Positions 11,301 to 22,510 of a stretch of DNA of 64,000 bases are shown here, piece after piece. The DNA lies in contig JAOVFP010000021.1 in NCBI GenBank assembly GCA_025738555.1, forward strand, positions 1,488,001-1,552,000. The letters run 5' to 3'. The translations under genes were made by a program, and so were the position numbers. The DNA is from Cyathus striatus. Lineage: Eukaryota; Basidiomycota; Agaricomycetes; Agaricales; Nidulariaceae. The notes below the pieces were generated by a model. The model had not been told where the DNA came from. It ran no database searches and saw nothing but the letters and a program-made list of their open reading frames with translations. Position 1 is the first letter of the stretch, and each line of letters begins with the position of its first letter.

Positions 11301-11789
11301 TCTCTGTAAGTCGAGTTATAGACATCTTCAAGATAGAACACAATAACTACCGGCCCGGCGTTCAACGGGCCTTGTCCTTATTCATACTTACGGTTGTCCT
11401 TAATTCATTCTTGACATCTCTTTGTTAGTATCGAGAAAAACGTAATATAGAAAACAAAGGTCTATTAATAGAATGAACTTGGAATGATATATCTTTGCTG
11501 ACATCCGGGCAGTGCGTACTTAATGTCAGAACAGAGCGTCGAAGACAGCGGTGGGTGATGTTCTGATCATTCGTGCGCACTGTTCCGTAAGAACTCGGGT
11601 TCATTACAAACAAATCTCCCACTGAGGAAAGTTGATACGTTTTGTGTGAAATGATGGTTGCATGAGCAATAGCACAGACATTTGAAGTGAGTTCTGTTAT
11701 CATTACTCTGTATTGTCAGCGCCGGCCTGTCCGTCTACAAGTATAATGAAAATACTCTATCAGGCCTCATGAAAGTAGTTTCTCAGTCG
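11301..11789. other. Intergenic with an unrecognised short ORF
   Basis: A 92-codon minus-strand open frame (11703-11425) starts with ATG but has no recognisable domain, signal peptide or homology to neighbours. I would not call it a gene on present evidence. Confidence 0.35.
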
Positions 11790-11797
11790 TATATATA
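11790..11797 (+). promoter_or_regulatory. TATA box for the 11.9-kb secreted-protein gene
   Basis: TATATATA lies 68 bp upstream of the ATG at 11865. A similar TATATATA precedes the candidate gene at 13602. Confidence 0.5.
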
Positions 11798-11864
11798 GTG
11801 TCGGGTAGCTTTCAAACACACGGTTTTCGCTTCTGTATGCGTCGATCTTTGTAGACTTTCCAAC

Positions 11865-12802
11865 ATGGTAGCTAGCTCTATACTAATCCCTTTAGCATTC
11901 TTTTTGTTCAAAGCAATTCATACATGTAAGCCCAACTTCCTTATATACGTTAGCATCCGTGTTAATATAACAAAAATCTAGGTGCTTTATCTCCCACACT
12001 TGTATCTCGTCAAACACAATTGAATGTAAGTGCATAATTGACATTCGATACATACCTTTGAAGTTGAATATCTTCTAGTGCGTAACCCAGTGTTCCACCA
12101 TCATACAGATATCTCAGGTGAGTGATCTTGGACTGCGTGGACTCGAAAACTGATAAAAACATGACTCGTAGCAATGTGGAAACTCAGACCAGTGCATTTG
12201 TACACCGAATAACTTGCAAGCTATAGCAGCAGAATTGCCTTCCTGTGAAAGCTGCATCCAATCACTGCCGCCATCTTCCGGAGGAGACTCTAGCGATGAC
12301 GACCCCGCTACAGCTGCAGCCTTAGAGAGTGACCGTGCACAGAGTGCATCGAGTGCTATTAGTAGCATTGGTAGGAGGCAGCTCTCGTCGTCATCATTAC
12401 CTTCTTTACAAGGCGAGCAAATTTTAATCAAACTTCAGTTCCACGAGCTTAAATACAAGCCACTTCCTAGATATCATGAACGCATGTCAAGCTTTTAGCT
12501 CTTCATCGCTCGGCCCTTCATCGATTCCAGCCCCTGCCCCTGTGCCGACGGCAGTAGCAACATCCGGTCAGGCCACAGTATCCAGTCAACTTGGGGGAGC
12601 GTTCGGCCAAAGTAGTGCTCCTACACAAGTTCCAAGTGTGGTTGCCAGCAGTGCTTCGAGTGCGAGTTCAAGTCCCCCGCTGGCTAAATCGAGTAGTAGC
12701 GGGTTGAGTAGCAACAGTGCCCAGAGTCAAGGCGGTGAACGTCCCCTTCTTGCTTCTCTATTAGTTGTCAGCGTCGCAGTGTTCAGTTGTCTTTGGCATT
12801 GA
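11865..12802 (+). CDS. Secreted cysteine-rich, Ser/Ala-rich protein with GPI-like tail
   Basis: Exon 1 encodes a signal peptide (MVASSILIPLAFFLFKAIHT). Short introns follow (GTAAGC..TAG, GTAAGT..TAG, GTGAGT..TAG), then a cysteine-rich core (CALSPTL..., CVTQCSTIIQISQ, QCGNSDQCICTPNN, LPSCESCI). After a probable fourth intron (donor about 12372, acceptor about 12472) comes NACQAF, then a long Ser/Ala/Pro-rich stretch, ending in a hydrophobic C-terminus (SLLVVSVAVFSCLWH) suited to GPI attachment. It is paralogous to the gene at 18255, with matching intron positions. Comparable small cell-surface proteins are common in basidiomycetes; their role is unknown. The fourth intron is the least certain part. 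Confidence 0.65.
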
Positions 12803-13542
12803 TACAACTTCTTAGTCAATATATCGCCTGCCAGTTTTCGTTCTTTAACCACGTACAATCTTACAGTAGAGCTGTGTAAAATCGGATATTGAACAATCTA
12901 TCGAAAATCATTGCTGGACTTTTGCGACAACAACCTGTTGATCGAGTTTTCTGACTGGCAGATATGTAGCGATAAATTCCAGGCGGAGACATCGGAAAAA
13001 TCACAAATGAAAGATTGACATTAGTGTCCCTAACATATCCGTAAATAGAATGAATGTTAATCAATCATATGCCAAGTGACAAAACACATACCTATTTATA
13101 TTGGCACAACGATTTGTCTGCGTACCTCGTTCATGTAGTGAAATTAGGGAAAATGTTACATTGAAATAGCGCCACGCTGGTGGAAATATTGCCAATGTCA
13201 TAGTGTTACATGAGGAAGGGTAAACAATAGGCGCTCACCTGGTTTATTAAAGTTCATGTAATGATTTCCAAGTCTTCGTTCCACCCACTGATCGTTCACT
13301 GGGTAAGACCATTGACGGACATCTATCAAAACATCTATTTGAAGGCCTCGATCCCGTCTATCATTTCGAAACAATAGTTGTTAGTTATAATCTTTTCTTC
13401 TCATTCATCGTATTTCCGCAGTATCCCTCTAATGTGTAAGCCTTCAGCTAGTGTATATTTTCGACATTGATAAGTACATACCTAGCTGCTATACTTCCCA
13501 CAGTCGTCTATTGACTGGTAGGCTCACCAGCTTGAGGTTGAA
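12803..13542. other. Intergenic, nothing recognised
   Basis: No gene or repeat recognised. Short open frames here have no supporting features. Confidence 0.45.
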
Positions 13543-13550
13543 TATATATA
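13543..13550 (+). promoter_or_regulatory. TATA box for the candidate gene at 13602
   Basis: TATATATA 52 bp upstream of the ATG, the same spacing class as the 11.9-kb gene. Confidence 0.35.
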
Positions 13551-13601
13551 GCGAGCTGCGACCTAGAGTGCCATGAGGATGTTGCTGCGTGCCTGGACGT
13601 G

Positions 13602-14001
13602 ATGAAATTCGCGAATTCGTGGCGAACATTAGCAGCTTTCATCGTGTTGTTCGGTATCACCCGTAACACTTACTCGGAGGTTACAGAAGAAGCCATCCTT
13701 CTTGAAACGTGAAGTTGTCCTCCTACGGAGCTGACAGCCCCGTTAATCTCTTATAACAGTTGTACTCATGGGTCCGAGGTCTATGACTGCCTACCGAAGG
13801 TGCAAGGTACTTGAATGGGTCGCCATGTGCGCCTGTTGAGCTGGCGTGCTGCAGAGTCTATATGTATATAGCAACGTCCACAGCATATCTAGGGCCCATG
13901 GCATGGCTTGTACCGTTGCGCTTGAGTCACGCCGTCTACCACTTGTTTTCGACAACAAAGAGCGTGGAGGGAATAACGCCCAGTATAAGCCTCAAGGCTG
14001 A
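13602..14001 (+). CDS. Candidate small secreted protein (tentative gene model)
   Basis: The ATG at 13602 opens a signal-peptide-like sequence (MKFANSWRTLAAFIVLFG). A GTGAAG...ACAG intron gives ETCTHGSEVYDCLPK. A second possible intron (GTGCAA...TGCAG) continues in frame to a stop at 13999-14001, giving a protein of about 97 residues. A competing frame stays open to 14038. No homology is recognised. Its TATA box and placement among the cysteine-rich secreted genes support it weakly. Confidence 0.3.
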
Positions 14002-14889
14002 GCAGGCGTTCTTCGTTGCTATCACGTTGATGAAGTAATACCTGCGATCGCGCTTCTACAGCCGACTACTATGAGGACGTCCTTGCGGCCTAATTTAAAC
14101 GACAAGAAAAGAGATCTGAATACTGTACTAATGTCATCAGGATTAACTTGATGGCTTTGTATTAGCAGCAGAGAGTTGTCATGGCGGTCACCGCCAGAAA
14201 CAATAGAAATAGCAAACATATCATTGCCCAAGGTATTTACAATCTATGTCCAACCACTGTCAGCATTTCCCCTCCCGTAACGTATCGTGAACTCACACAG
14301 TTATCTACCCCTCCTTAACTCTACCCAACTCCACGCTCTCCGATGGCCGCTTTCCACAGCGCCTGGTCCCTAGTGATCCAATACACCTCCCTCATCAGCA
14401 AGCAAGGATGTCGTGGTATAAACGTGATGGCAAGTTCGTCCTCGTGTCCTCGAACTCTTCATCTCATATCGGCGAAGGGAGGAAGACAGATCGTGTCCAG
14501 TAGTATCGCATAATCCCATGAAAGTGGAGACGACTCAGACGAGCCGTTGTGGATCATCGATGTGAGTCGTTCACGAGATTTACGGAAAGCCTCATGAGGG
14601 GACCGGATAACAACGCTAGTCGTCGGACATCGAATACAATTACATAATTCCGCACTCCGAGCCGCCGACAGTCGTCGGCTCATCGACGTCATCGGTTCAA
14701 AAAACGAGTTTTGGAAGGTCAAAGAAAGCATATGATAATTATAAGACTACGCCATCACCATTTTAGTCACCTGGGATTAAGTATAAGTATCCTGAGTGCA
14801 TACAACCACTTTAATAGCCGCTGTAAGTCGAATAAGTATCAGGTGATCCTTAAGTCGTTGTTCAAGTGGAATATATAAAAACCATTATA
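14002..14889. other. Intergenic, nothing firmly recognised
   Basis: A 90-codon minus-strand open frame (14731-14459) has no recognisable domain. The word TTAATAGCCGCTGTAAG (about 14811) recurs downstream of the next F-box copy (about 16425). It therefore marks the duplicated unit rather than a gene. Confidence 0.4.
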
Positions 14890-16168
14890 TTAACGTACAT
14901 TCTCTACAAGAGGTATACCGTCCATCTGAAGAAACACCTTCTGATTAATTTTGCGTAATAAGCCCTTGATTGTATGTAACTCAAGATGTATAACAGGAGT
15001 TTTCATCAAACTGCTTTCCAGCTCATTGACTCGAACACAAACAACCACTTTCTGTAACCTCAACAACTTTGATAATGAATTATCCAGGGAATTCCAACCT
15101 GCCTTTTTTGCACTCGTAAACTTGCAAGCACAATGCAAGCCCATATAGCTGATATCGATAATGACTTCTTGAAGATAACTTTTTTCTTCTATTGTGAATA
15201 GAAGCCATTGCAAGGGCTGGAAAAAGTGGCCATGCATATTCTCATGCACCTTCACATTAAGGGTTCGGAGGTTTGTAAGAATTCCTATGTCGAGGATTTC
15301 TGTTTAATGGCACAGTTAATATATACTAGTATGTGTTCTAAAAAACCAATGTGACCTCACCAGATGCATGATAGCGTATTTGGAATTCAAAGGTAGTTAA
15401 ACTAGAGTGCACGATTTGAATGACCTTCTGTATGATTTTTGAATCGTCCCAGCGACTGCCATAGATTACCAAATTCTCCAGCTTGCAGGAGGATAATGCA
15501 TCATATAGCGGTTGCATATCAAAGCTTTGAAAAAACCATTGATTATGTAAGGTTAACGATTTAAGTTTAGACTGTTGTGCATCACCAAGTAATCGTTGGC
15601 TCCAACTTGGAAAGTATGGTCCAGGATGACTTTGAAATGATATTTTGTTCAGTTCCAGGCTTGGAACACATGTAATCCATTTGGCCAATATTGGCGGAAT
15701 GTCACCGATGTTGCTGAGACAGAGTCTTTTAAGTGATGGCAATAGTATTATATCAACAATAGCACTTTGCAGGCCGACTGTAAGATTTTGCCAACAATTT
15801 GCATATACTCCAATTGATATTTTCAATGTTGTTAAATTCTGTAGCATGCTCATTACATGGGGAAGAGTACTTTGCTTGAAAAGGTTGAAGTCGGGGATAT
15901 CGATTTCGTCTATGTGGAATTCTTTGACACACAATGCCAGCCATGGGGATGTGTACAATGCATCTTTGAAACACCGATAGCTTTCCCTGGGGCTAAACAT
16001 AAGCTCGTGATATGAGAAATTAACGGACTGGAATATATGATGCTGAGAACGATCTACAAAATCTCTGCTTGTCAATGCGCAGGCTTTAAGGGCGGAGATG
16101 CGGCCCTTCTTGAATAGTGCAACTTTATCGATGATGAGCTCCACGACGTCTCGAGGAACATGACCCAT
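14890..16168 (-). CDS. F-box/LRR-like protein, two exons, apparently intact
   Basis: I place the start at the ATG at 16168 (MGHVPRDVVELIIDKVALF); the open frame upstream to 16234 has no ATG. The F-box spans about residues 4-45 (ALKACALTSRDFVDRSQHHIF). The body of leucine-rich blocks continues to TTFEFQIRYHASG. A 61-bp intron (15300-15360, GTGAGG...CAG) joins in phase to EILDIGILTNLRTLNVKVHE, and the protein ends at 14890. The likely role is an SCF ubiquitin-ligase receptor with unknown target. It is a tandem paralogue of the gene at 16480-17774 and the best-preserved minus-strand member of the array. Confidence 0.8.
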
Positions 16169-16479
16169 GTCTTCAATAGAAGTACTGGAAAGATGTTGGA
16201 CAAGAGGTTGTAATTGGGTTTGCTGGTTTCTCAAATGTGTTTATATGTGACAGGGAGTATCCATTCAAATCACCAATACATAAGTAGACTGAATGTGTAA
16301 CGCCTTGATTACCATCAAACTGAATACACTACACAGGGAAATCCTCAAGAGATTAAATTGGTGACAAACTAAGTTGCAAGGTAGTTCTAAAAGCAATTGC
16401 CAGCAGAAATAATTTAGGAAAGCGCTTAATAGCCGCTGTAAGCCGTACATCACCCTTTGTTGTTTACATAGAATACTAC

Positions 16480-17774
16480 TTACCAAATAAAATCATGATA
16501 TAGCATATAATCTTCTAATGCAAGAGGTATGCCATCCATCTGAAGAAACACTTTCTGATCAATCCTGCACAATAAGCTTTTTATTCTATATAACTCGAGC
16601 TGCATAAGAGAAGTTTTCGTCGAGCCGCTTTCCATCCCATCGACTCGAACACAAACAACCACTTTCTGCAACCCCACAAACTTTGATAATTGAATATCCA
16701 GGCAATCCAAATCTGCCTTGTTTTCATTCATGAATTTGCAATTCCAATGCGAGCTCATATGGCTGATATCGATAATGACTTCTTGAAGATATCTTTTTTC
16801 TTCCATTGTGAATAACAGCTGTAGCAAGGGTTGTAAAAAGTTGCTGCGCATATTCTCATGCACCTTCACCTTAAGGGTTCGGAGGTGTGTAAGAATTCGT
16901 ATGTCAAGATTTTCTGTTTAATGCGCAGTTAATATGTTATGTGCTTAAAAAACCAATGTGACCTCACCATATTTGTGGTAGCGTGACATTTGGAACTCAA
17001 AGGTAGTCAAATTGGAGTGCACAATTTGAATGACCTTCCTTATGGTTTTTATATCGTCCCGGTGGCTGCCATACATAGCCAAATTCTCCAGCTTGCAGTT
17101 ATTAGAGGATAATGCATCATATAGAGGTTGCATATCAGGGTTTAAAAACCATCGATAATGAAAGGATAACGATTTAAGTTTACACTGTTGAGTATCACCA
17201 AGTAACCGTTGGCTTGAATTTGGAAAGTACGGATAGTCTTCATTTTTAAATGAGATTCTGTTTAGTTCCAGGCTTGGAACACATGTAATCCATTTGGCCA
17301 ATATTGGCGGAATATCACCGATGTCGCTGAGATAGAGTCTTTTAAGTGATGGCAATAGGATTATATCAACAATAGCACTTTGCAGGTTGACTGTAAGGTT
17401 TTGCCAACAATTTGCATGTGCTCCGATTGATATTTTGAATGTTGATAAATTCTGTAGCATGCCCATTACATGGGGAAGGGTATTTTGTTTGAAAAGGCTG
17501 AAGTTGTGGAAATGGACTTTTTCTATGCTGAATTCTTTGATATGCAATGCCAGCCATGGCGACGTTTTCAATGCATCGCTGAAACACCTATAGCCTGTCT
17601 CGGGGTTACACATTTTGTAAGATAAATCAACTGACTGGAATATGTGATGCTGAGAACGATCTACGAAATCTCTGCCTATCAATGCGCAGGCTTTTAGGGC
17701 AGAGATGCGGCCTCCTCAAATAGTGCAACTTTATCGATGATGAGCTCCACGACGTCTCGAGGGACGTGACCCAT
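16480..17774 (-). pseudogene. Tandem F-box paralogue with a 1-nt deletion in the F-box
   Basis: This is a very close duplicate of the 14890-16168 gene, including the intron (16914-16967) and downstream sequence. The start ATG is at 17774 (MGHVPRDVVELIIDKVALFEE). At about 17709 this copy reads GCGGCCTCCTCAAATAG where the paralogue reads GCGGCCCTTCTTGAATAG. One base is missing, which shifts the frame inside the F-box. The remainder (17682-16945 and 16913-16480) is open and intact. It is either a recent pseudogene or a consensus error. Confidence 0.75.
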
Positions 17775-18254
17775 GTTTTGAATAGAAGTACTGGCAAGAA
17801 TGTTGGAAAGGAGTTTTCTGGCTCCTCAAATGCGTTATATATGTAACAGGGAGTTTCCATTCAAATCATTAATACAAAGTCTGAGTCACTAGGTATGGTG
17901 ACTCGATCACCACCAAACTGAATGCACCAGATAGCACTGGAAATCCTCAAGGAATAAATATCACTGCGTCTCGTACAAATTCACTGCAATAATCGGTCAT
18001 ATGATTGATCAAAAACATACCTATTAATACTGCCATAGGTTGACGCCGCCGAAAACAACGAGCACTGAAAATAACTATGTAGCTCCACAGCGCCTCCGAG
18101 CTTCACGAGGTAAGTTGAACTGCAGTTCCTAATGGTGAAACAACGAGCGCTCACTTATACGGAAAGAAAACTTATAAAGATTAATATGATCAAGACATGA
18201 TGGCGTTAAGTTTTTCTCTCTACCAGACGTCTAACTTTGATTTACCTTTTCGAA
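17775..18254. other. Intergenic between divergent F-box and secreted-protein genes
   Basis: Holds the 5' flanks of the minus-strand F-box copy and of the plus-strand gene at 18255. No clear TATA box or repeat was seen. Confidence 0.4.
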
Positions 18255-18962
18255 ATGATAACCGTTTCCGCTGTTGGCTTGGTACTGTTGCTCGCAGCAG
18301 AAAATATTCCTGTTACAAGTACGCGCTTTACTCTCTAGTTCATATGCGATACTAATGAGTATACGCCTAGTTGGCAGTGCTTTGTCCCCCACTCTATTTT
18401 ACCGTCAAGCAAATTCAATAGACGTAAGAGGATCTACCACCTACAGCATATAACAAACCTAAAACCTCGACAATTCCCAGTGCTCTTTTGTCTGCACAAC
18501 CGTTATACAAGTGCTAAGCGTGAGCATTCGCCGGGTTTCACAATGCGCGCGCTGACCAAAACCTCGAACAGAAATGCGGGACCTCAGAACAATGCATGTG
18601 CACCGGTATAAACGACGACAACATCGTACAAAACTTGTATGAATGCACTAACTGTGTCCGGGATGCGTACCCTAATCAAGCTGCTTCGTTTCCTTATGCG
18701 CCAGGTAAATATTACTCTTGCTTTCACTGTGAATTTTCGGGGGAGTTGATGAATGGACACTGTTTCAGATTTCGAACAAGCGTGTCAAATGAACGATACG
18801 GATCCTCTTTCTGCGTTCAATTCTCTGCCTATTGTAACTGCTACGCAGAATCTTAGCTCCGGTCTTCCTACGCAAAGCAGCGGTGCGGGTGTTTGGAGCC
18901 ACGGAAAGGCTTCTCAGCTTGTTTCTATGTTAATAGTTGTAGCGCTCGGGTGTCTGTTGTAA
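18255..18962 (+). CDS. Secreted cysteine-rich protein with GPI-like tail, paralogue of the 11.9-kb gene
   Basis: Exon 1 encodes a signal peptide (MITVSAVGLVLLLAAENIPVT). Next come a 51-nt intron, SALSPTLFYRQANS, an intron (GTAAGA..CAG), CSFVCTTVIQVLS, an intron with a clear branch point (GCTGACC..CAG), then KCGTSEQCMCTGIN...ECTNCVRDAY. A final intron (GTAAAT..TTTCAG) gives the in-phase join APDFEQACQMND. The C-terminus is Ser-rich and hydrophobic (LVSMLIVVALGCLL). Cysteine spacing and intron placement match the gene at 11865, so the two are duplicates despite low overall identity. Function is unknown; a cell-surface location is inferred. Confidence 0.65.
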
Positions 18963-20303
18963 CAGACCATTAAACGAAACAGAAGACTTGTCATCGTACG
19001 GTAGGCTGTGGTAACTGGACCCGGAGTATGGAAAGTAGCTATCACTCGTGTATGGCGTCTATGCAGAAATAGATCGGAAGAATACAATGTTTGATATTCA
19101 TCTGCACACCATTCCTATTAGACACTCTATAATGTGAATCAGAAGAGATGCTTATTTATACTGGTACACCACGATGTACTTACGTGCTGAGGTCCGGAAG
19201 GATAGCCTCCAGCGCGTAGACAGTGAGCAAGGTGTGGTCGATGCACCCAGTGGGCGAGGGTCATGAAGTTCAAACTGAGAGTGTACCCCACTTAAGTAGT
19301 CCCAAAACATGAAGAGGTGCTCTCCGACCTGTAAACGTAAACAGTGAGTCGACGTTATAAACCACAGGAAGGAATGTTCGCGTCTAACGAATGGTGATGA
19401 ATGAAACCGATATAAGCCAGCAGTAGCGCAGAACCAGGGAGCGAGTCACCTTAAACAGTTGTCAGCGTACGACCGGGTGTGTAGAATCAGCAAGACACAT
19501 GTAAGAGGGGCCCTAGAGTATACAATGATTGACAATGGGGGCAGCACTTCGTATACCTTGGGATGTTACGAGCACGTTCACCAACCAGCGCCACCAAAGC
19601 GCAGGCAGCTGGAGTTGCGTTGCCAACCACCACTCTGTCGGTGCTTTTAGTTATGTCCTACGTTCAAGGTGCCACGCGGCAGCACAGTAACTGGGAGTAA
19701 ATGGCCTTATACGGGAGTCAGCGTACGAATGGGTGTGTAGAAACAGTAAGACGCGAGTAAGAGGCTCCCTATGACGAGTATCGTATCTATGATCTGACTT
19801 TAGATAGCACAGTGAGAACTTGACCAACCAGCGCCACCAAGGCGCAGGCAAGCAGCTGAAGTTGCAGCTGCATTGCCAACTACCGATAGGATAGATCCGT
19901 GACTTTGTTATGTCCTATGTTCAACGATCAGAAGTGAGGACATGACAGAGAACATCCAAGATGGGGTGTATATCGTAGCCGTTGGTGGGTGACGTGGCAC
20001 TATGTTACCAGCAAGCACCCCCCACAGTCCATGTAAGTGGCAGAACGAGCTCTCCTTACACGGATTCATGATGTTGGGCGATATACCCGTTAACTCCACC
20101 AGTACATCTAGCCGAACTTTTCACCAAGCGTGTCGGTAAGAAGAAAGGCGCAAAAAAATCTATAATTGCACCAGGTATCTACGTATACAATCTACATCCA
20201 ACCATTAGCATCCTCTCCCAGTACGCATCTATACCACTCACCCACATACAACCCCCTTCACTCGCTAAATCTACACCACCCCCCACCAACCCACCAACCC
20301 AAC
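18963..20303. other. Intergenic with a long tandem repeat
   Basis: No gene recognised. The main structure is the two-copy repeat at 19461-19925. The rest is unremarkable. Confidence 0.45.
19461..19925. repeat. Two-copy ~250-bp tandem repeat
   Basis: Unit 1 begins GTCAGCGTACGACCGGGTGT near 19461 and unit 2 begins GTCAGCGTACGAATGGGTGT near 19717. Both then share GTAGAA.CAG.AAGAC, ACCAACCAGCGCCACCAA, GCGCAGGCA, CATTGCCAAC or GTTGCCAACCAC, and TTATGTCCTA at the end. Copies are diverged by substitutions and small indels. Confidence 0.75.
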
Positions 20304-21453
20304 TCACATATACCTCGGCCCAGCAAACTCATAAACAGCCCCCACGCCCAGGGCCATAGCAAGCCAAAGCCTAAGAGCTCTCCACATCATACCCTCCCTA
20401 TTAAACCTATCCATCTCCCTTGCCTTTTCTTCTTCGCGCATTCGAGAGCCCGTAAGCACGTCGTGATACAAATGCGGCTTTGCCCCCGCTCCTGTCCCTG
20501 CTCTCCCACTCCCGGACCCGAAACTGGACGGGAACTCGTTCCGGCGCATAGAAGCGTACGGATCGCGAGGGTGCGATGCGTAGTGGGAAGCACTCGGTGG
20601 GCGGGTGGGGTCGTAGTGCCCTCCTGCCCCTAGGCCGGAGGGGTGGGGATGAGTGTGAGTGTGGGGGTGGGAATTGGGATGTGTCCCAGGCGCAGCCCTA
20701 CGTCTAGATTCCCAAGCGTATGTTGCACCTCTGGCGCGGGCCATGGGTGAGCGTGGGGTGTAGTGGTATGTTGGAGCTGGAGTGCGGTGGAGTAAGGAGC
20801 GGTCGTATGCTCGGCTGTTGGGTGTGTTAGCGTGTGTGGGTAGGAGGGGGTAAAAGGAGGGGGAGGGGAGGGGAGGGGAGGGGGAAGGGAGAGAGAGAGA
20901 CGTACCGGTCTCGATCATCACTCAGCACCGTGTACGCTTCGCTCACTTTGGAGAACTGTTCTGCTGCTTTGGGGTCTTGGGATACATCCGGATGATAGGT
21001 TTTGCTCAGCTGTCCAGGGTAAAGCTATCAGTACAACTTCCGCAGTAGAAAGATAGCATACGCACTTTGTAAAAGTGAGACTATCATAATCCAGCACAAA
21101 ATCCAGTTAGATTTCGTCAAAGCAAGCAAAAAGAACGAAATAGTCCAAAAAGAACAATCAGCTCAACGTTGCCTTCACTGCAACATACCGCTCACCTTAA
21201 TCTGCGCCCTAGTGGCCGTATGTGGAAGACCTAACGTAGCGTAATGGTCCCTCCGACAACTCGAACTTGAGAAGTTCCGAGTCCGTATGCCGATAGATGA
21301 AAGCGGTCGTTTCATTTCTCTTCGTGAGGTAGATGGGTGGTTATGGCAGAATGAGCGGTGGTTAGATATGCGTTTGGAGGGTGTGCATTGTGGGTGGAGA
21401 GCGGGGCGGGCGATGAGGAAGAGTCTGTTGGAGGGGGTGCTCGGAGATGGCAT
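20304..21453 (-). CDS. Mitochondrial-type DnaJ (J-domain) co-chaperone
   Basis: The ATG at 21453 opens an arginine/serine-rich presequence ([18 protein letters not shown]), typical of mitochondrial import, running straight into the J domain. Exons are 21196-21453, 21066-21080 (15 nt, encoding SHFYK), 20906-21009 and 20304-20814. Joined, they give [16 protein letters not shown] with the HPD motif that activates Hsp70, then [15 protein letters not shown]. The C-terminal exon is Ser/Pro/His-rich, with a hydrophobic segment near the end ([18 protein letters not shown]), a likely membrane anchor. There is no Gly/Phe or zinc-finger region, so it is a type III J protein. Without the 15-nt exon, helix II of the J domain would be incomplete. 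Confidence 0.85.
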
Positions 21454-22510
21454 TGATGACGGAGTGGGTTACCCGTTGAACATCGTGGAGAGTTGAGGAG
21501 TAATGGTGTTTGTTCTTGTTTGTTATAGAAGCTTTTAACGTTGCTCAAGGTCTGTTCGCCCTTACTCAGACGCCATAATTTGATGCTTACCTTTCCTACG
21601 CTGCTTTTTGCCTCTGACAGTAGCTCCTTCATCGTCACTAACATTTTACTCACCACCATATATATCGTCCTTGTGTATTATCTCTAGCAACAATAATAGC
21701 CTCGTATTTTGCTATGCCCTCTGGAACAAGTGTTTGGTGATCTATGTATCTAGTATCTTGCTCCTTGCCCTTAGGTTCCATCGTGCGTCCGCTTTTACCG
21801 AAACTACAAATGAAAGTGAACCATACGGTAGCTTTAAATAGAGGGGAAGAAAAGAAAAGAAAATAAAGCGAAAAAACAAGGTGACGGGTTATCCAGGCGA
21901 GATACCAGAACATACACTTCGAACACCGTAACACGCACTGTTGCTTGCGTGCGTAGCGCCGACGTCGCAACTTCCCGTACTCATTTGGAAGCAGATGGAT
22001 CAAATGAAGGAAGGTCTGCTGATAGAAGATCCACCGTGGAGATGGGCTGAAAATAAATACGAGCAATTCTTGAGGTGTCGCACTGTTGCAGTCGGGGTGC
22101 GCGCTGATGTGCGCTGAGATTCCGGCGTGGGAAACCAAATTTCGAGCTGTCGGGGTGACACTTGCGATGTGCGTGGATGTGAGCACTTGGATAGGGTGCG
22201 CTCAGCACGCTTTCATACGCCATCAATAACGCAGACGATTTAAACAACCCTTCTAAATAGTGTTTGGAGGGTGTCGGGATGTGCGTCAGCATGTGCGCAG
22301 ATTTGTATGCACTGCGCTTGGATGTGATGGAGCTTATCTAAACAAAAGTCCTCTCGGGCATCGTCTCTGAACTGTATCTTACCACTGTAGTTGCAGTGGA
22401 TAATGCATTATTGCCCACTGTAATTGCCGTTAGGTATATATAATGATTCGACTGTAATTACAGTGGTAATTACAGTATTTTATAATGAAGTGTACCTTAT
22501 CTAGCATCAG
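21454..22510. other. Intergenic with a palindromic cluster near its end
   Basis: Contains open frames without recognisable features, and the ACTGTAATTACAGT-type palindromes at 22387-22478. Confidence 0.4.
22387..22478. repeat. Cluster of short palindromes based on CACTGTAATTACAGTG
   Basis: CCACTGTAGTTGCAGTGG, CCCACTGTAATTGC, ACTGTAATTACAGT and GGTAATTACAGT occur within 90 bp, just past the stop codon of the pseudokinase. It may be a small MITE or a set of binding sites; neither can be shown here. Confidence 0.45.

Noticed and set aside
20166..20633. 155-codon plus-strand frame rich in Pro/His
   Set aside because: It is antisense to the last DnaJ exon, whose J-domain continuation and membrane segment are better supported.
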